64,000 nt of DNA from Methanobacterium_B sp963825335 (lineage in GTDB: Archaea; Methanobacteriota; Methanobacteria; Methanobacteriales; Methanobacteriaceae), in the NCBI GenBank assembly GCA_963825335.1, contig CAWGSP010000001.1:1798001-1862000 (forward strand). Direction: 5' to 3'. Below are positions 17,860 to 26,679 of this stretch, piece after piece. Positions within the stretch are counted from its first letter, which is position 1. Every line of letters starts with the position of its first letter. The translations under genes and the position numbers were made by a program. Below the pieces are notes generated by a model. That model made no database searches, was not told where the DNA came from, and worked only from the letters and a program-made list of their open reading frames with translations.

Positions 17860-18130
17860 ATAGATTCATTTATTATAGGATTATCAAGATATGAAGTGAA
17901 TATTTATGATACAAGCATTCTCTTCGGGTATTGGAGCTTTGATATTTTATTTAGTCTATTTTTGCATGATTTTCATTGAAATGATGAAATCAAACATTAT
18001 TCCCAACTAAAGCCAATCGTAAGAACTAAATCAAGAGGAAAACCTAATGTTCAATATGCAGGGTTCAAAAAATTTGTTCAATGCTGATATGGAAAATTTT
18101 GATGTCATAATCCAAAGCCTGAAACTTCAA
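17860..18130 (+). pseudogene. Possible decayed coding remnant
   Basis: One plus-strand frame reads protein-like sequence through several stop codons. It runs from 17860 (…LSRYEVNIYDTSILFGYWSF…) to a TGA at 17977, then continues in the same frame (…QLKPIVRTKSRGKPNVQYAG…) to a TGA near 18094 and on. Keeping one frame with sensible amino-acid content across three stops suggests an old inactivated gene. I do not recognise the family; a transposase fragment is conceivable but not shown. Confidence 0.3.
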
Positions 18131-18440
18131 TAAAAAAAATTAATCCCTATTTTTTTTTATTTTATGTGCTTGATTTATTTGAAGTTAGAAAAAATATTTG
18201 GTATCTAAGTAAATATTGCTATTAGAACCTAAATAAAATTAATGTTTGGAACATATTTGGCATGTGTGTCCATTACTCAATATTTTATATAATGAATATT
18301 ATAAACTATTTAATGTTACATTCATCAATATCATGTTAAATTAGGTTTATAAATTTTTAATTTAAAATTTTTTTACTTTAAAGATTGATAATAATCTGAA
18401 ATCCATTTTAATTCATCTATTTAATAAAGGAGGAATACAA
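18131..18440. other. Rest of the priL-metG gap
   Basis: AT-rich sequence with a T9 run near 18150 and likely metG promoter sequences (ATTTAATAAAGG just before the start). I see no gene. Confidence 0.45.
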
Positions 18441-20429
18441 TTGAACAAGGTATTTATCACATCTGCATTGCCCTATGCGAATGGGCCAATACATTTAGGG
18501 CATTTAAGATCTACCTACATACCTGCTGATATATACGCCAGGTACAATAGGATGAAGGGAAATGATGTCCTATTCGTATGTGCTTCAGATGAACACGGAA
18601 CACCCATAGCTGTCAGAGCAGAGCAAGAAAAAAAGTCGCCAATGGAAGTTGCAAGCAGGAACTATGAGATGATAAAAAATGATTTGGAATCGTGCAACAT
18701 CTCATTTGACAACTTCTCAAGGACAACCGATCCAAAACACTACGAAATATCACAAAACTTTTTTCTAAAACTCTACGAAAATGGTTATATCTACGAAAAA
18801 ATTATAAAACAACCATACTGTAAGAAATGTGCAAGATCATTGCCTGATCGATATGTTGAGGGGATATGTCCACACTGCAACAGTGAAAGTGCAAGGGGAG
18901 ACCATTGCGAAACATGCGGAAGACACTTAGAGCCAACACAACTGGTTGAACCACGATGTTTGATATGCAACTCAACACCAGAGATAATAGAATCCGAACA
19001 ATACTTTTTTAAACTAAGCCATTTTCAAGATGAATTACAGGAATGGATACAATCCAACGACCAACTCCCACCAAACGTTAAAAATTATGCACTACAATGG
19101 TTGAAAGAAGGTTTAAAAGATTGGATACTTACTAGAGACATGGAATGGGGAATACCAGTACCCTTACCCAATGTTGAGGGCAAAATAATATACGTATGGG
19201 GAGAAGCATTTCTAGGATACATATCATCGGCAGCACAATGGTCTGAAAAAAACAATAAGCCATGGGAAGACTATTGGAATGATAGGGCAATACACTTCAT
19301 AGGCAAGGATATAATATACCATCACAGCATATTCTGGCCAGCACTATTGATGGCCTACGGATGCAAATTACCTTACACAGTGATTGCCGGAGAATATTTA
19401 TCACTTGAAGGCAGGAAAATGTCCACCAGTAAAAACTGGGTAATATGGGTCTCAGACTTTCTTAAAACATATGATTCAGATACATTAAGATACTATCTAA
19501 TAGTAAATGCACCACTCTCAAGGGACACCGATTTCTCATGGGATGACTTCCAAAGAAGGGTCAATGATGAGCTTGCAGATGTGCTTGGAAACTTCCTGCA
19601 CCGAACATTCACCTTTACAAGCAGATTTTTTGAAGGAAAAATACCTGAACCAAACATTTTAGATGAAAACGATGAAGAATTCAAATCACTCATAAAATCA
19701 CTACCAGAACGCGTAGAAAAAAATATAGAAAAATTCAAGTTCCGTGAAGGTTTAATCGAAATAATAAAACTTGCGAAATATGGCAATAAATATTTTAACG
19801 ATAAAGAACCGTGGAAAGCTGTTAAAAATGATATAAAAACGGCTGAAAATTGTATTTATCTGGCTAATCAGCTGGCAAAAACAATGGCAGTAACACTGAT
19901 ACCCTACATGCCAGTAAAAACCCAAGAAATACTTAAAACCCTGAATATTGATACAGATCAGGGATCGATCAGATGGGATGATGCGGCCGAATTCCTCCCA
20001 GCCGGTCATAAAATTGCTGAAGCTAACCCAATATTCACTAAAATAGATGACGAAGTAATTTTAAAGGAAAAGGAAGAACTTTACGAAAATTTAAAGGATG
20101 TAGAAACAATGAAGGCAGAAATTTCGATTGATGATTTTGCAACCATGGATTTGAGGGTAGGTAAGATTATAGGGGCTGAAAATGTTAAAAAATCTAACAA
20201 TCTACTAAAACTAATGGTTGACATAGGACAAAAACAGATACAGGTTGTTGCAGGTGTTGCAAAGAAATATACTCCCGAAGAAGTATTGAATAAAACAGTT
20301 ATTGTACTCGTCAATCTTCCACCAGCCAAACTTTTTGGAATAAAATCAGAAGGAATGCTACTGGCAACTGATGACAACATGAGCCTCTTAACTGCAGAAG
20401 GTGCTGAGATCGGTGAAAAAATAAAATGA
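18441..20429 (+). CDS. metG: Methionyl-tRNA synthetase
   Basis: Charges tRNA(Met) for initiation and elongation. The class I signatures are HLGH (in GPIHLGHLRSTYIP, about 17-30) and KMSTS (in EGRKMSTSKNW). The zinc knuckles CKKC, CPHC, CETC and CLIC lie at about 125-180, typical of the double-knuckle archaeal type. The C-terminal 110 residues (from DDFATMDLRVGKIIGAENVK) form a fused EMAP-II/Trbp111-like tRNA-binding dimerisation domain. The 662-residue length is normal. The TTG start follows AGGAGG with about eight bases of spacing. Its TGA overlaps the next gene's ATG, so the two are co-translated. Confidence 0.97.
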   Translation: MNKVFITSALPYANGPIHLGHLRSTYIPADIYARYNRMKGNDVLFVCASDEHGTPIAVRAEQEKKSPMEVASRNYEMIKNDLESCNISFDNFSRTTDPKHYEISQNFFLKLYENGYIYEKIIKQPYCKKCARSLPDRYVEGICPHCNSESARGDHCETCGRHLEPTQLVEPRCLICNSTPEIIESEQYFFKLSHFQDELQEWIQSNDQLPPNVKNYALQWLKEGLKDWILTRDMEWGIPVPLPNVEGKIIYVWGEAFLGYISSAAQWSEKNNKPWEDYWNDRAIHFIGKDIIYHHSIFWPALLMAYGCKLPYTVIAGEYLSLEGRKMSTSKNWVIWVSDFLKTYDSDTLRYYLIVNAPLSRDTDFSWDDFQRRVNDELADVLGNFLHRTFTFTSRFFEGKIPEPNILDENDEEFKSLIKSLPERVEKNIEKFKFREGLIEIIKLAKYGNKYFNDKEPWKAVKNDIKTAENCIYLANQLAKTMAVTLIPYMPVKTQEILKTLNIDTDQGSIRWDDAAEFLPAGHKIAEANPIFTKIDDEVILKEKEELYENLKDVETMKAEISIDDFATMDLRVGKIIGAENVKKSNNLLKLMVDIGQKQIQVVAGVAKKYTPEEVLNKTVIVLVNLPPAKLFGIKSEGMLLATDDNMSLLTAEGAEIGEKIK

Positions 20430-21997
20430 ATGACTCATTATCAATTGCAAATGCTGAAAGGTTCTTAGACAGTATTAAACACAAAAATATTGATCCAACC
20501 AACATCAAAGATTTTAGACAGTTCATAGAGATCTACAGCTATCTGAAAGAGAACCTGAATGAATTGCAAGAATTAAGGGATACCATGGAAATCAAGGGTT
20601 ATAAAACACCCTACAGATCTCTGATGAAGTATGGTCGTAATCAAAAATCTGAAATGAAGGTAGATGACATATACGATGTCAACAAACACACCCAATACTT
20701 TCGAATGAATGCAGCCGCCAAAAAAAATATTCTTGACAGAGTTAAATCAGCCATAGCATCACATAAAATAATAATAGGCCATCTAGAAGAATATGCAACC
20801 CTAAGTTGTGAAGGATGTAATGGTAATTTCACAGGGCATGAATTATCAACATTCCTAAATGGGAACTGTGAATGCGGTTCTAGCGATATCAAACTCGAAA
20901 AGAACATACAGGGAGTTTACAGGCTGGAAATTTTGAATAAAATTCCAATTTCCGGCGATTACATGGTTAAAATGTCAGAATTCTCACCTTTAGGTCGGGA
21001 ATCATTTAGGAAGATAGTCAGGATACTTAAACATGAAAAAAGGGGGATTGTAAAAACCCTTTCTCTTGTTATTAAAATATTTGAGGATGATAGATGGGTT
21101 AGAAAACGTGTTAACATCGATGCAAAGGATCAGATGAACTATGAAAGGGAGATACGCCATAAGTACGGCGCAAACGCACGTATTGAATTCATGCAATTTC
21201 ATCGTAAGAAACCCTCAATAATAAACGATAAACACGTTCAAACATCCCTTTCAATCGGATATGTTAAAGTTGCAGAGGAACGGGCAAGGGAAATCTTTCC
21301 AGACGTACTGGATAACACTATCAGTAACAAAGACAAACTAGACATTTACGATAGTATTATGAAAAAGGCACACATTCAAGCAGAAAAAATGGTAGAGGAT
21401 GTTGTGGATTTGGAGCACATTAAAGGTGAGCTTGTACACGACATGCTCCTCAAAAATAATTTAATAAAATCAAATGGGAACATGGACAAAGAACTTGAAA
21501 CAGATATAAATTCGCGTGATCAACTGAAAAGAAACCTGTTTATTGAAGTACCCAGGATACTGATCATGTGGGACATTATCAAATGTTATCTAACAACATC
21601 CTACGATAGGAGGAGTAAATATTCAGGCCCATTCCCAAATCTCCGCCCAAGTTTGGACTCTAGTCAAATAAAAGCTTTTGAAGACTTCGATGAATCTGTT
21701 GTAAATATCATGAAAGAGTTCATGCACGAAAAAATCGAGTACATACCCAATATAAAAGATTTATTAACCAAAAAATTTGAAATGGAGAACAAAATGAAGG
21801 GGCTTCATGTTAAAACCAATCCTAACGCTGCAGGAGCAGCTCTTCTAAATACGACAGGAAAAATTCCAATCGATGCTGCAGCAGAAATTTTTGCTGTAGA
21901 TCCTGATGAAGTTAAGGTTGAGCTGGATAAATTTAAAACATTCGGAAAACCCCAGACCAAGAAGGCAAAAAAATTCCTTGAAATGATCAAGGGATAA
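20426..21997 (+). CDS. DUF530-like archaeal protein, metG partner
   Basis: A 523-residue cytoplasmic protein that I place, from memory, in the archaeal DUF530 family; function unknown. A zinc-ribbon-like set of cysteines occurs at about residues 128-155 (CEGC ... CECGSSD). The rest is charged and mostly helical, with a basic middle part (FMQFHRKKP). The C-terminal 60 residues look like a small helical domain (AAAEIFAVDPDEVKVEL). It overlaps metG by four bases (ATGA), so production is tied to the synthetase. A role in translation or tRNA handling is an inference from that coupling only. Confidence 0.7.
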   Translation: MNDSLSIANAERFLDSIKHKNIDPTNIKDFRQFIEIYSYLKENLNELQELRDTMEIKGYKTPYRSLMKYGRNQKSEMKVDDIYDVNKHTQYFRMNAAAKKNILDRVKSAIASHKIIIGHLEEYATLSCEGCNGNFTGHELSTFLNGNCECGSSDIKLEKNIQGVYRLEILNKIPISGDYMVKMSEFSPLGRESFRKIVRILKHEKRGIVKTLSLVIKIFEDDRWVRKRVNIDAKDQMNYEREIRHKYGANARIEFMQFHRKKPSIINDKHVQTSLSIGYVKVAEERAREIFPDVLDNTISNKDKLDIYDSIMKKAHIQAEKMVEDVVDLEHIKGELVHDMLLKNNLIKSNGNMDKELETDINSRDQLKRNLFIEVPRILIMWDIIKCYLTTSYDRRSKYSGPFPNLRPSLDSSQIKAFEDFDESVVNIMKEFMHEKIEYIPNIKDLLTKKFEMENKMKGLHVKTNPNAAGAALLNTTGKIPIDAAAEIFAVDPDEVKVELDKFKTFGKPQTKKAKKFLEMIKG

Positions 21998-22022
21998 AAA
22001 AATAATTAAGGGGTGTATTTCT

Positions 22023-22481
22023 TTGGTTGTAACAATATACATTAATGAACAGTTATCTTCACGGAAAATAATGGAGTTACTCGACAGTAACTCGGACCTT
22101 GAGAAGATAACATGTCCCAAGAGTATATACAAAAGAATATCTAAGAAGTATCTCCATGCACTCGACGAATTAGGTATAGAAGTGGAACCAGTCTTAAAAA
22201 GAGGAAGGCCTAAAAAATACAGTCTACAAGATGCAGGGAAGATACAAACACTGTTAAATCAGGGTGTTAGTCCAAAAGAAATTTCTAAAAACCTTAACAT
22301 ACCAGTAAAAACAGTTTATTACCTTAAAAATTCCAGTCTTAAACGAGGAAGAAAATCTAAATATTCAACAGAGAAAGTAAAAGAAGTAAAAAATCTTTAT
22401 AAAAAAGGTGTTCCTGCCAAAAGAATCTCTGAAAGATTTGGGATACCTCTTAGAAGTGTTTATCTTCTGATAAAACGATGA
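22023..22481 (+). CDS. Tandem helix-turn-helix DNA-binding protein with AT-hook-like repeats
   Basis: A 152-residue protein. The N-terminal 55 residues are unrecognised. Two internal repeats follow, each with a basic hook and then a resolvase-type helix-turn-helix: KRGRPKKYSLQD followed by LLNQGVSPKEISKNLNIPVKTVYYL (about 59-100), and KRGRKSKYSTEK followed by LYKKGVPAKRISERFGIPLRSVYLL (about 104-150). RGRPKK is AT-hook-like. The TTG start follows AAGGGGTG. It is 25 bases downstream of the DUF530-like gene, so it may be the third gene of the metG operon. Probably a DNA-binding regulator or chromosome protein. Confidence 0.7.
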   Translation: MVVTIYINEQLSSRKIMELLDSNSDLEKITCPKSIYKRISKKYLHALDELGIEVEPVLKRGRPKKYSLQDAGKIQTLLNQGVSPKEISKNLNIPVKTVYYLKNSSLKRGRKSKYSTEKVKEVKNLYKKGVPAKRISERFGIPLRSVYLLIKR

Positions 22482-22818
22482 GTTCAGATTATTTTAGGAT
22501 AACTTTTTATATTATCCTTTCATTTGTGATTGTAAAATGTATTAAATTCATAAATATCCAATATCAAAAAACTGGTATAAATCAGTTTTTAGAAGAAGAA
22601 AATGAATCTAAATCATTCTGAACCTTACCAATTTGATACGATAACAAATAATTCTGATTATTCAAGTCTCAGAAAATTTTCTAGGATTACCATAAAATAA
22701 GTGTATTGTTGTGGATTTCTATGGCTTAAATATCCCGTTGACTAATAAGTAAAATGTTTTTACAACTCGATGCCTTGTAATGATCAATAATGGTTTAAAT
22801 AAATTCTAGGTATACTAT
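22482..22818. other. 337-bp convergent gap
   Basis: Between two converging genes; apart from the hairpin at 22567-22590 I see no gene or other structure. Confidence 0.5.
22567..22590 (+). terminator. Hairpin after the helix-turn-helix gene
   Basis: AAAAACTGGT and ATCAGTTTTT form a 10-bp stem (one G-T pair) around an ATAA loop and end in five Ts, about 85 bases after the stop. The symmetric A and T ends let it work for both converging transcripts. Confidence 0.6.
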
Positions 22819-23133
22819 CTAAGAACTGTCTGAACTTTTTTTAACTGTTTTGAAAATTTCTTCGATGGGTTTGTTTAACCATTTATGGATTTCAGTATCG
22901 TATTTGTTGAACTGTTCAAAGGAGATATCAGATTTACTCACTGTTTTTACCAATTCCTGCCCTAACTCAGGTAGTAGTAAACCTATTGGTTTTCCTTCAA
23001 CACTGAATATTGGTTGAATCAATCTTTGTTCGATAAATGCAGAGGATACCTTCATTTTTATTGGTTTGTCTAACCCTTCAAATTTGAAGTTAAATATGTG
23101 TTCGGTATATTCTCTTGTAATTTTTACTTCCAT
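22819..23133 (-). CDS. Hypothetical 104-residue protein
   Basis: Starts MEVKITREYTEHIFNFKFEG and is a soluble, mildly acidic protein with no membrane helix or cysteine motif. I do not recognise a family. I set the start at 23133, where GGGTG lies seven bases upstream. A longer form from 23166 would add MLNRAWCGCLR and place the ribosome site inside the gene. It lies alone, between a convergent regulator gene and the divergent Amt-family gene. Confidence 0.55.
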   Translation of the reverse strand: MEVKITREYTEHIFNFKFEGLDKPIKMKVSSAFIEQRLIQPIFSVEGKPIGLLLPELGQELVKTVSKSDISFEQFNKYDTEIHKWLNKPIEEIFKTVKKSSDSS

Positions 23134-23453
23134 CCTCAAACACCCACACCATGCCCTATTCAACATTATGCTTGGTAAGCTAATTGATCGGTATTATTAT
23201 ATTTTAGTATTAAGAATATATAATATGTTCAAATATCACTGTTTTAAGATGTGTAAGATCATAAAATTTAAAAAATTTTCAAAAAAGCATTTAGATTTAT
23301 TAAATGATTGTTGGCCGATATGATACATTTCATTCAGAACATCGGGATTTAGGATGTTCTATTTTATAATACTTACCATTATAATCTCAATAATTAAAAC
23401 CCGGTTTATTCTTTAAAATTAAATTCTAAACAAATAAGAAGGAGTTTTAATCA
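23134..23453. other. 320-bp divergent gap upstream of the Amt-family gene
   Basis: Contains the inverted repeat at 23336-23360 and the Amt promoter. I see no gene. Confidence 0.5.
23336..23371 (+). promoter_or_regulatory. 8-bp dyad abutting the TATA box of the Amt-family gene
   Basis: AGAACATC (23336-23343) and GATGTTCT (23353-23360) are perfect inverted arms with a nine-base spacer, immediately upstream of TTTTATAAT (23363-23371). The start codon is at 23454, predicting a leader of about 60 bases. The placement next to BRE/TATA suits a transcription factor site. It is not the GGAA-N6-TTCC operator of NrpR. Confidence 0.5.
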
Positions 23454-24725
23454 ATGAATGAGATATATTTGATCAATAATCTCTGGGTCATTCTTTCTGC
23501 TTTATTTGTTTTCATCATGACTGTTTCTGTGGGCTTGCTTGAAGTTGGTGAACTTGGCGGGAACTTTTCCAAGAGTCTGTTGAAAACCCTTCTCATATCT
23601 GGTATGGCACTATTTTTTATGGCATTTTTAGGATTTAATACAGCTTTTGCACCAACCATCCATGGAATAATAGGAAACCCATTATACAATGGAATATTCT
23701 TAGGTGGATTCTCAATTAATACACCCGGAATGTTAACTGGTGTTTGGTGGTCTATGTTACCAAGTTATTTTGGTACTGGGTTGACTACAGGAACATACTT
23801 CCTCTTTGAGGCAGCATTTGCTTCAGTCACATTAGCACTTGTAGGAGTTATTGCGCTTAATAAATTGAAGCTGGAAGCTTTCATTGCTTTTGCTGTTGTG
23901 TATTTCATTTTGATCTGGAACTTGCCAGCTGCATGGATCTGGAATCCTACTGGATGGCTGTATTTAATGGGGGTGAGAGACTTTGCTGGCGGGCTTGTTG
24001 TTCATGGAGCAGCGGGTATGGCAGGTTTTGCTATTGTATTGAAGATATGGCAGGAAGAAAAACGCAAAGGACTGAAAGTAAGTCCTGTAACTGCACTTTC
24101 AGTCAATCCCGGCTGGCTAACCCTATCCATATTACTATTATGGGTGGGTTGGTTTGGATTTAACCCCGGTAGTGTGCTTGCATTCAACAATGAAGCCATG
24201 ATAGTGGTTATAACTACCTTTTTAGCGGCTGCTTCGGCTTTTTTATCGCTCATGTTCTTTCAATATTTGATTACCAAACAAAATCCGGGGTTACCTTATT
24301 CAGTAAATGGTGTTTTAATAGGATTGGTTATTATTACACCAATCGCAGGATTTGTTAGTCCATTGAGTGCTGTAATTCTAGGGTTGCTTGGAGGCCCTGT
24401 TTTTTTAGCCGGTGAAAAATTTTTTGATCGAATGAAATGGTTTTCAGACCCGGTAGGGCTTTTCCCAGGACATCTTTTAGGCGGTATCTTTGGTGTTGCC
24501 ATGATAGCATTTTTCACCCAAAAAGCCTTTGCAGCGGCTTCCGGTAATTCAAATCTACCAAATGGTTTGTTATTTGGTGGTGGAATGGCTGCAATTCATC
24601 AGTTAGGTCTTGAAATGTTTGCTGTTGTAGTGGTTGCTGTTGTTGTATTCACAATTTCATATATCTGTCTATGGTTGATTGGCTTGGCTATGCACGGTAT
24701 CACAACCGACTACAATAAAAATTAA
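23454..24725 (+). CDS. Divergent Amt/Mep/Rh-family transporter
   Basis: A 423-residue membrane protein with about eleven helices. Core features of ammonium channels are present: Asp176 and His184 in RDFAGGLVVHGAAG, WVGWFGFNPGS (Ser240), NGVLIGLVIIT, and His340 in DPVGLFPGHLLGGIFG. These correspond to the twin-His pore and the conserved Asp. The N-terminal helix lacks the usual PGxAxFYGG signature and reads VGLLEVGELGGNFSKSLLK. No glnK gene is next to it, unlike most amt genes. The substrate may be ammonium or something else. AAGGAG precedes the ATG. Confidence 0.78.
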   Translation: MNEIYLINNLWVILSALFVFIMTVSVGLLEVGELGGNFSKSLLKTLLISGMALFFMAFLGFNTAFAPTIHGIIGNPLYNGIFLGGFSINTPGMLTGVWWSMLPSYFGTGLTTGTYFLFEAAFASVTLALVGVIALNKLKLEAFIAFAVVYFILIWNLPAAWIWNPTGWLYLMGVRDFAGGLVVHGAAGMAGFAIVLKIWQEEKRKGLKVSPVTALSVNPGWLTLSILLLWVGWFGFNPGSVLAFNNEAMIVVITTFLAAASAFLSLMFFQYLITKQNPGLPYSVNGVLIGLVIITPIAGFVSPLSAVILGLLGGPVFLAGEKFFDRMKWFSDPVGLFPGHLLGGIFGVAMIAFFTQKAFAAASGNSNLPNGLLFGGGMAAIHQLGLEMFAVVVVAVVVFTISYICLWLIGLAMHGITTDYNKN

Positions 24726-24823
24726 TAAAATTGAAGGGTTCTATGATAACTGCTACAACAGTATTATTATCATTGACAGCAACTGTAGAATATTTTAATC
24801 AAAAGATATTCAATTATATCTTT

Positions 24824-25318
24824 TCATATCCACTCCACTTCACACGTTGTGAAGATGTAATTATCAGAATAAGCTGGATTGTAATAATTATTAGTGAGAT
24901 TTTCGGTTTTAAAAGCTTCACATATACTTTTGCGTGCATAGAAATTCAGTCTATCTCCAACACAATCCCTGTCTCTAGCATCATTTATTGAAGGGGCGGA
25001 TGCATATATCTTAATTTGTATCATATCTTTTTTATATACCGGATTATATCCCTGATTCTTGTAGGTCAATCCACAAAATTTCACTGTTGATTGACCTTTT
25101 AGTCTCGGATGTTTTGCACCGTACTCTTGAAACTTTAATTCTGGATAGACAGCCAATGAATCTATTTCAGCACCTGTAAAAATCCCAGATCTTACAGCTG
25201 CCATACAGGTGTTTAATTCACTATTTTCGAACACTTGTGGTACTATAGAAAATATTATGATGATGCTGAGTCCCATGATCAAAATATTTTCAATGATTAA
25301 TATGCCTTTATTATCCAT
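24824..25318 (-). CDS. Class III prepilin-like protein (second of a pair)
   Basis: A 164-residue protein starting MDNKG then ILIIENILIMGLS. This short basic leader ends in Lys-Gly, with a Glu at +5 and a hydrophobic helix of about 20 residues. That is the layout of archaeal type IV prepilins processed by an EppA/PibD-type peptidase. The rest is a soluble domain with six cysteines (for example FCGLTY, RDCVGD, SICEAF, TTCEVEW), which may form disulfides outside the cell. The upstream partner gene lies 48 bases away on the same strand. No peptidase, ATPase or platform gene is in the window. Its 3' end faces that of the Amt-family gene. Confidence 0.65.
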   Translation of the reverse strand: MDNKGILIIENILIMGLSIIIIFSIVPQVFENSELNTCMAAVRSGIFTGAEIDSLAVYPELKFQEYGAKHPRLKGQSTVKFCGLTYKNQGYNPVYKKDMIQIKIYASAPSINDARDRDCVGDRLNFYARKSICEAFKTENLTNNYYNPAYSDNYIFTTCEVEWI

Positions 25319-25366
25319 TTAATTTCCTAAAATTTGTTTAATGTGATGTTTATCATTATTTATATA

Positions 25367-25807
25367 TTATTTATCATCTATAATCACGTAGGTGTAACCC
25401 CATCTGTCCTTGATATTGTAGATTTCATAGTTTTTATCGGGATACATGACTACTGGTTTATATTTATTTGAAGGATTGTTTGATATCATCATAGGTGTCA
25501 GGAATGAAACACCCATCATATTATTAAATCTAAAAAAAACACCTTGGGAATTGACATTTACTGTATACGAATTATTATCGATGTTTGATGGCATTTTAAT
25601 GAAAATATGATGGCCTTCCCCTCCAGTATATACAGCTTCAATTGTTTCTGCAATTGTTTCACTCAGAACCCTTGCATCTACAATTTCACGGGTTGAAGCA
25701 ACAGCATCCATTCTTACTTGAATTATCGAAATTATATTTGGAATAGTCAAAATAACGATAAAAGTAACCAGCAAAAGTTCGATACTAACCCAGCCCTTCT
25801 GTTCCAT
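25367..25807 (-). CDS. Class III prepilin-like protein (first of a pair)
   Basis: A 146-residue protein starting MEQKG then WVSIELLLVTFIVIL. The Lys-Gly cleavage site, Glu at +5 and N-terminal hydrophobic helix mark a type IV pilin-like protein. The soluble domain (about 35-146) is rich in Asn and Tyr and lacks the cysteines of its partner. Both genes probably share a promoter upstream of 25807. They could be minor pilins or pseudopilins of a surface fibre or secretion apparatus encoded elsewhere. Confidence 0.65.
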   Translation of the reverse strand: MEQKGWVSIELLLVTFIVILTIPNIISIIQVRMDAVASTREIVDARVLSETIAETIEAVYTGGEGHHIFIKMPSNIDNNSYTVNVNSQGVFFRFNNMMGVSFLTPMMISNNPSNKYKPVVMYPDKNYEIYNIKDRWGYTYVIIDDK

Positions 25808-26322
25808 ATTATGGAATCTCCTTTCAAGATGATAGACAAGAATAATTGATATTACTATATCGTTTACATGTATTAATATTTTCCTTATGAAATCTTCTTA
25901 TCTGGATAAAAATAAATTTATTGAATTTTTTAATAATACAGACATTAAGATATAAAAAATTTTGAATATTATAAACCTTATCAATGAGCTATTCAGATAT
26001 TTCCACTAATATTTGAGGATATAAATAATAATTGATTGATTAGATAACTTGGTTTAAAAAAACAGACATGATATGAGAAATTTGATTTTCTGATAGGTCA
26101 CTCTATATATTGATAGCAAAAATACTTGATATGATTATTTCTAATTTTTAATATACTTTTAACGGTACAACAGGGCTTAATAATTAGTATTCGTGGACTC
26201 TAAATTTATCAACAACTAATACATTATCATTAAATCAGAATATGTACGATTAAGTACTGGATAAATTCAAAAAAAGTAGGATGATGTTCACATCACATAA
26301 CGTTAATTTGTTTTATAATTGA
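25808..26322. other. 515-bp gap without a gene
   Basis: Very AT-rich. It must hold the promoter of the prepilin pair (minus strand) and the 3' end of the VOC gene. I see no gene, RNA or strong dyad. Confidence 0.45.
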
Positions 26323-26679
26323 TCACATGGTGGGTTCCATTATTGCAAAGATGTTTCCTTCTGTATCCTGAAATGATCCCATAAATCCCATATTTGGAAT
26401 TTCCATTTTCTCAGTCAACATCTTTCCACCTTCTTTTTCTATTTTCTTTGCGAAATCATCGTATGAATCTACATTGATAGTATCTCTGACCATTTTCCCC
26501 ATATCTTTAGTCATTATGGCACCATTAATACCTGGCTCATCATCATCACCTGCGGTCACAAGCCAATAATCAAAAGGACCATCCCATTTTTCAATTTTCC
26601 ATCCAAACACATTTTTATAAAACTTAGCTACTCTTCCAGGATCATCTGCAGGTATTTCAAACCATATAACCTTTGACAT
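26323..26679 (-). CDS. VOC-superfamily (glyoxalase-like) protein
   Basis: A 118-residue protein with one vicinal-oxygen-chelate fold: MSKVIWFEIPADDPGRVAKFYKNVFGWK at the start and GFMGSFQDTEGNIFAIMEP at the end, each a beta-alpha-beta-beta-beta module. This matches the small VKR-type glyoxalase/bleomycin-resistance-like family common in archaea. The classic metal ligands of glyoxalase I are not obvious, so activity cannot be assigned. It is divergent from the CDF transporter gene across a gap with several dyads. Confidence 0.8.
   Translation of the reverse strand: MSKVIWFEIPADDPGRVAKFYKNVFGWKIEKWDGPFDYWLVTAGDDDEPGINGAIMTKDMGKMVRDTINVDSYDDFAKKIEKEGGKMLTEKMEIPNMGFMGSFQDTEGNIFAIMEPTM

Noticed and set aside
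24731..24991. 86-codon frame after the Amt-family gene
   Set aside because: Mostly antisense to the prepilin-like gene, whose signal and cysteine pattern are convincing; no family resemblance.
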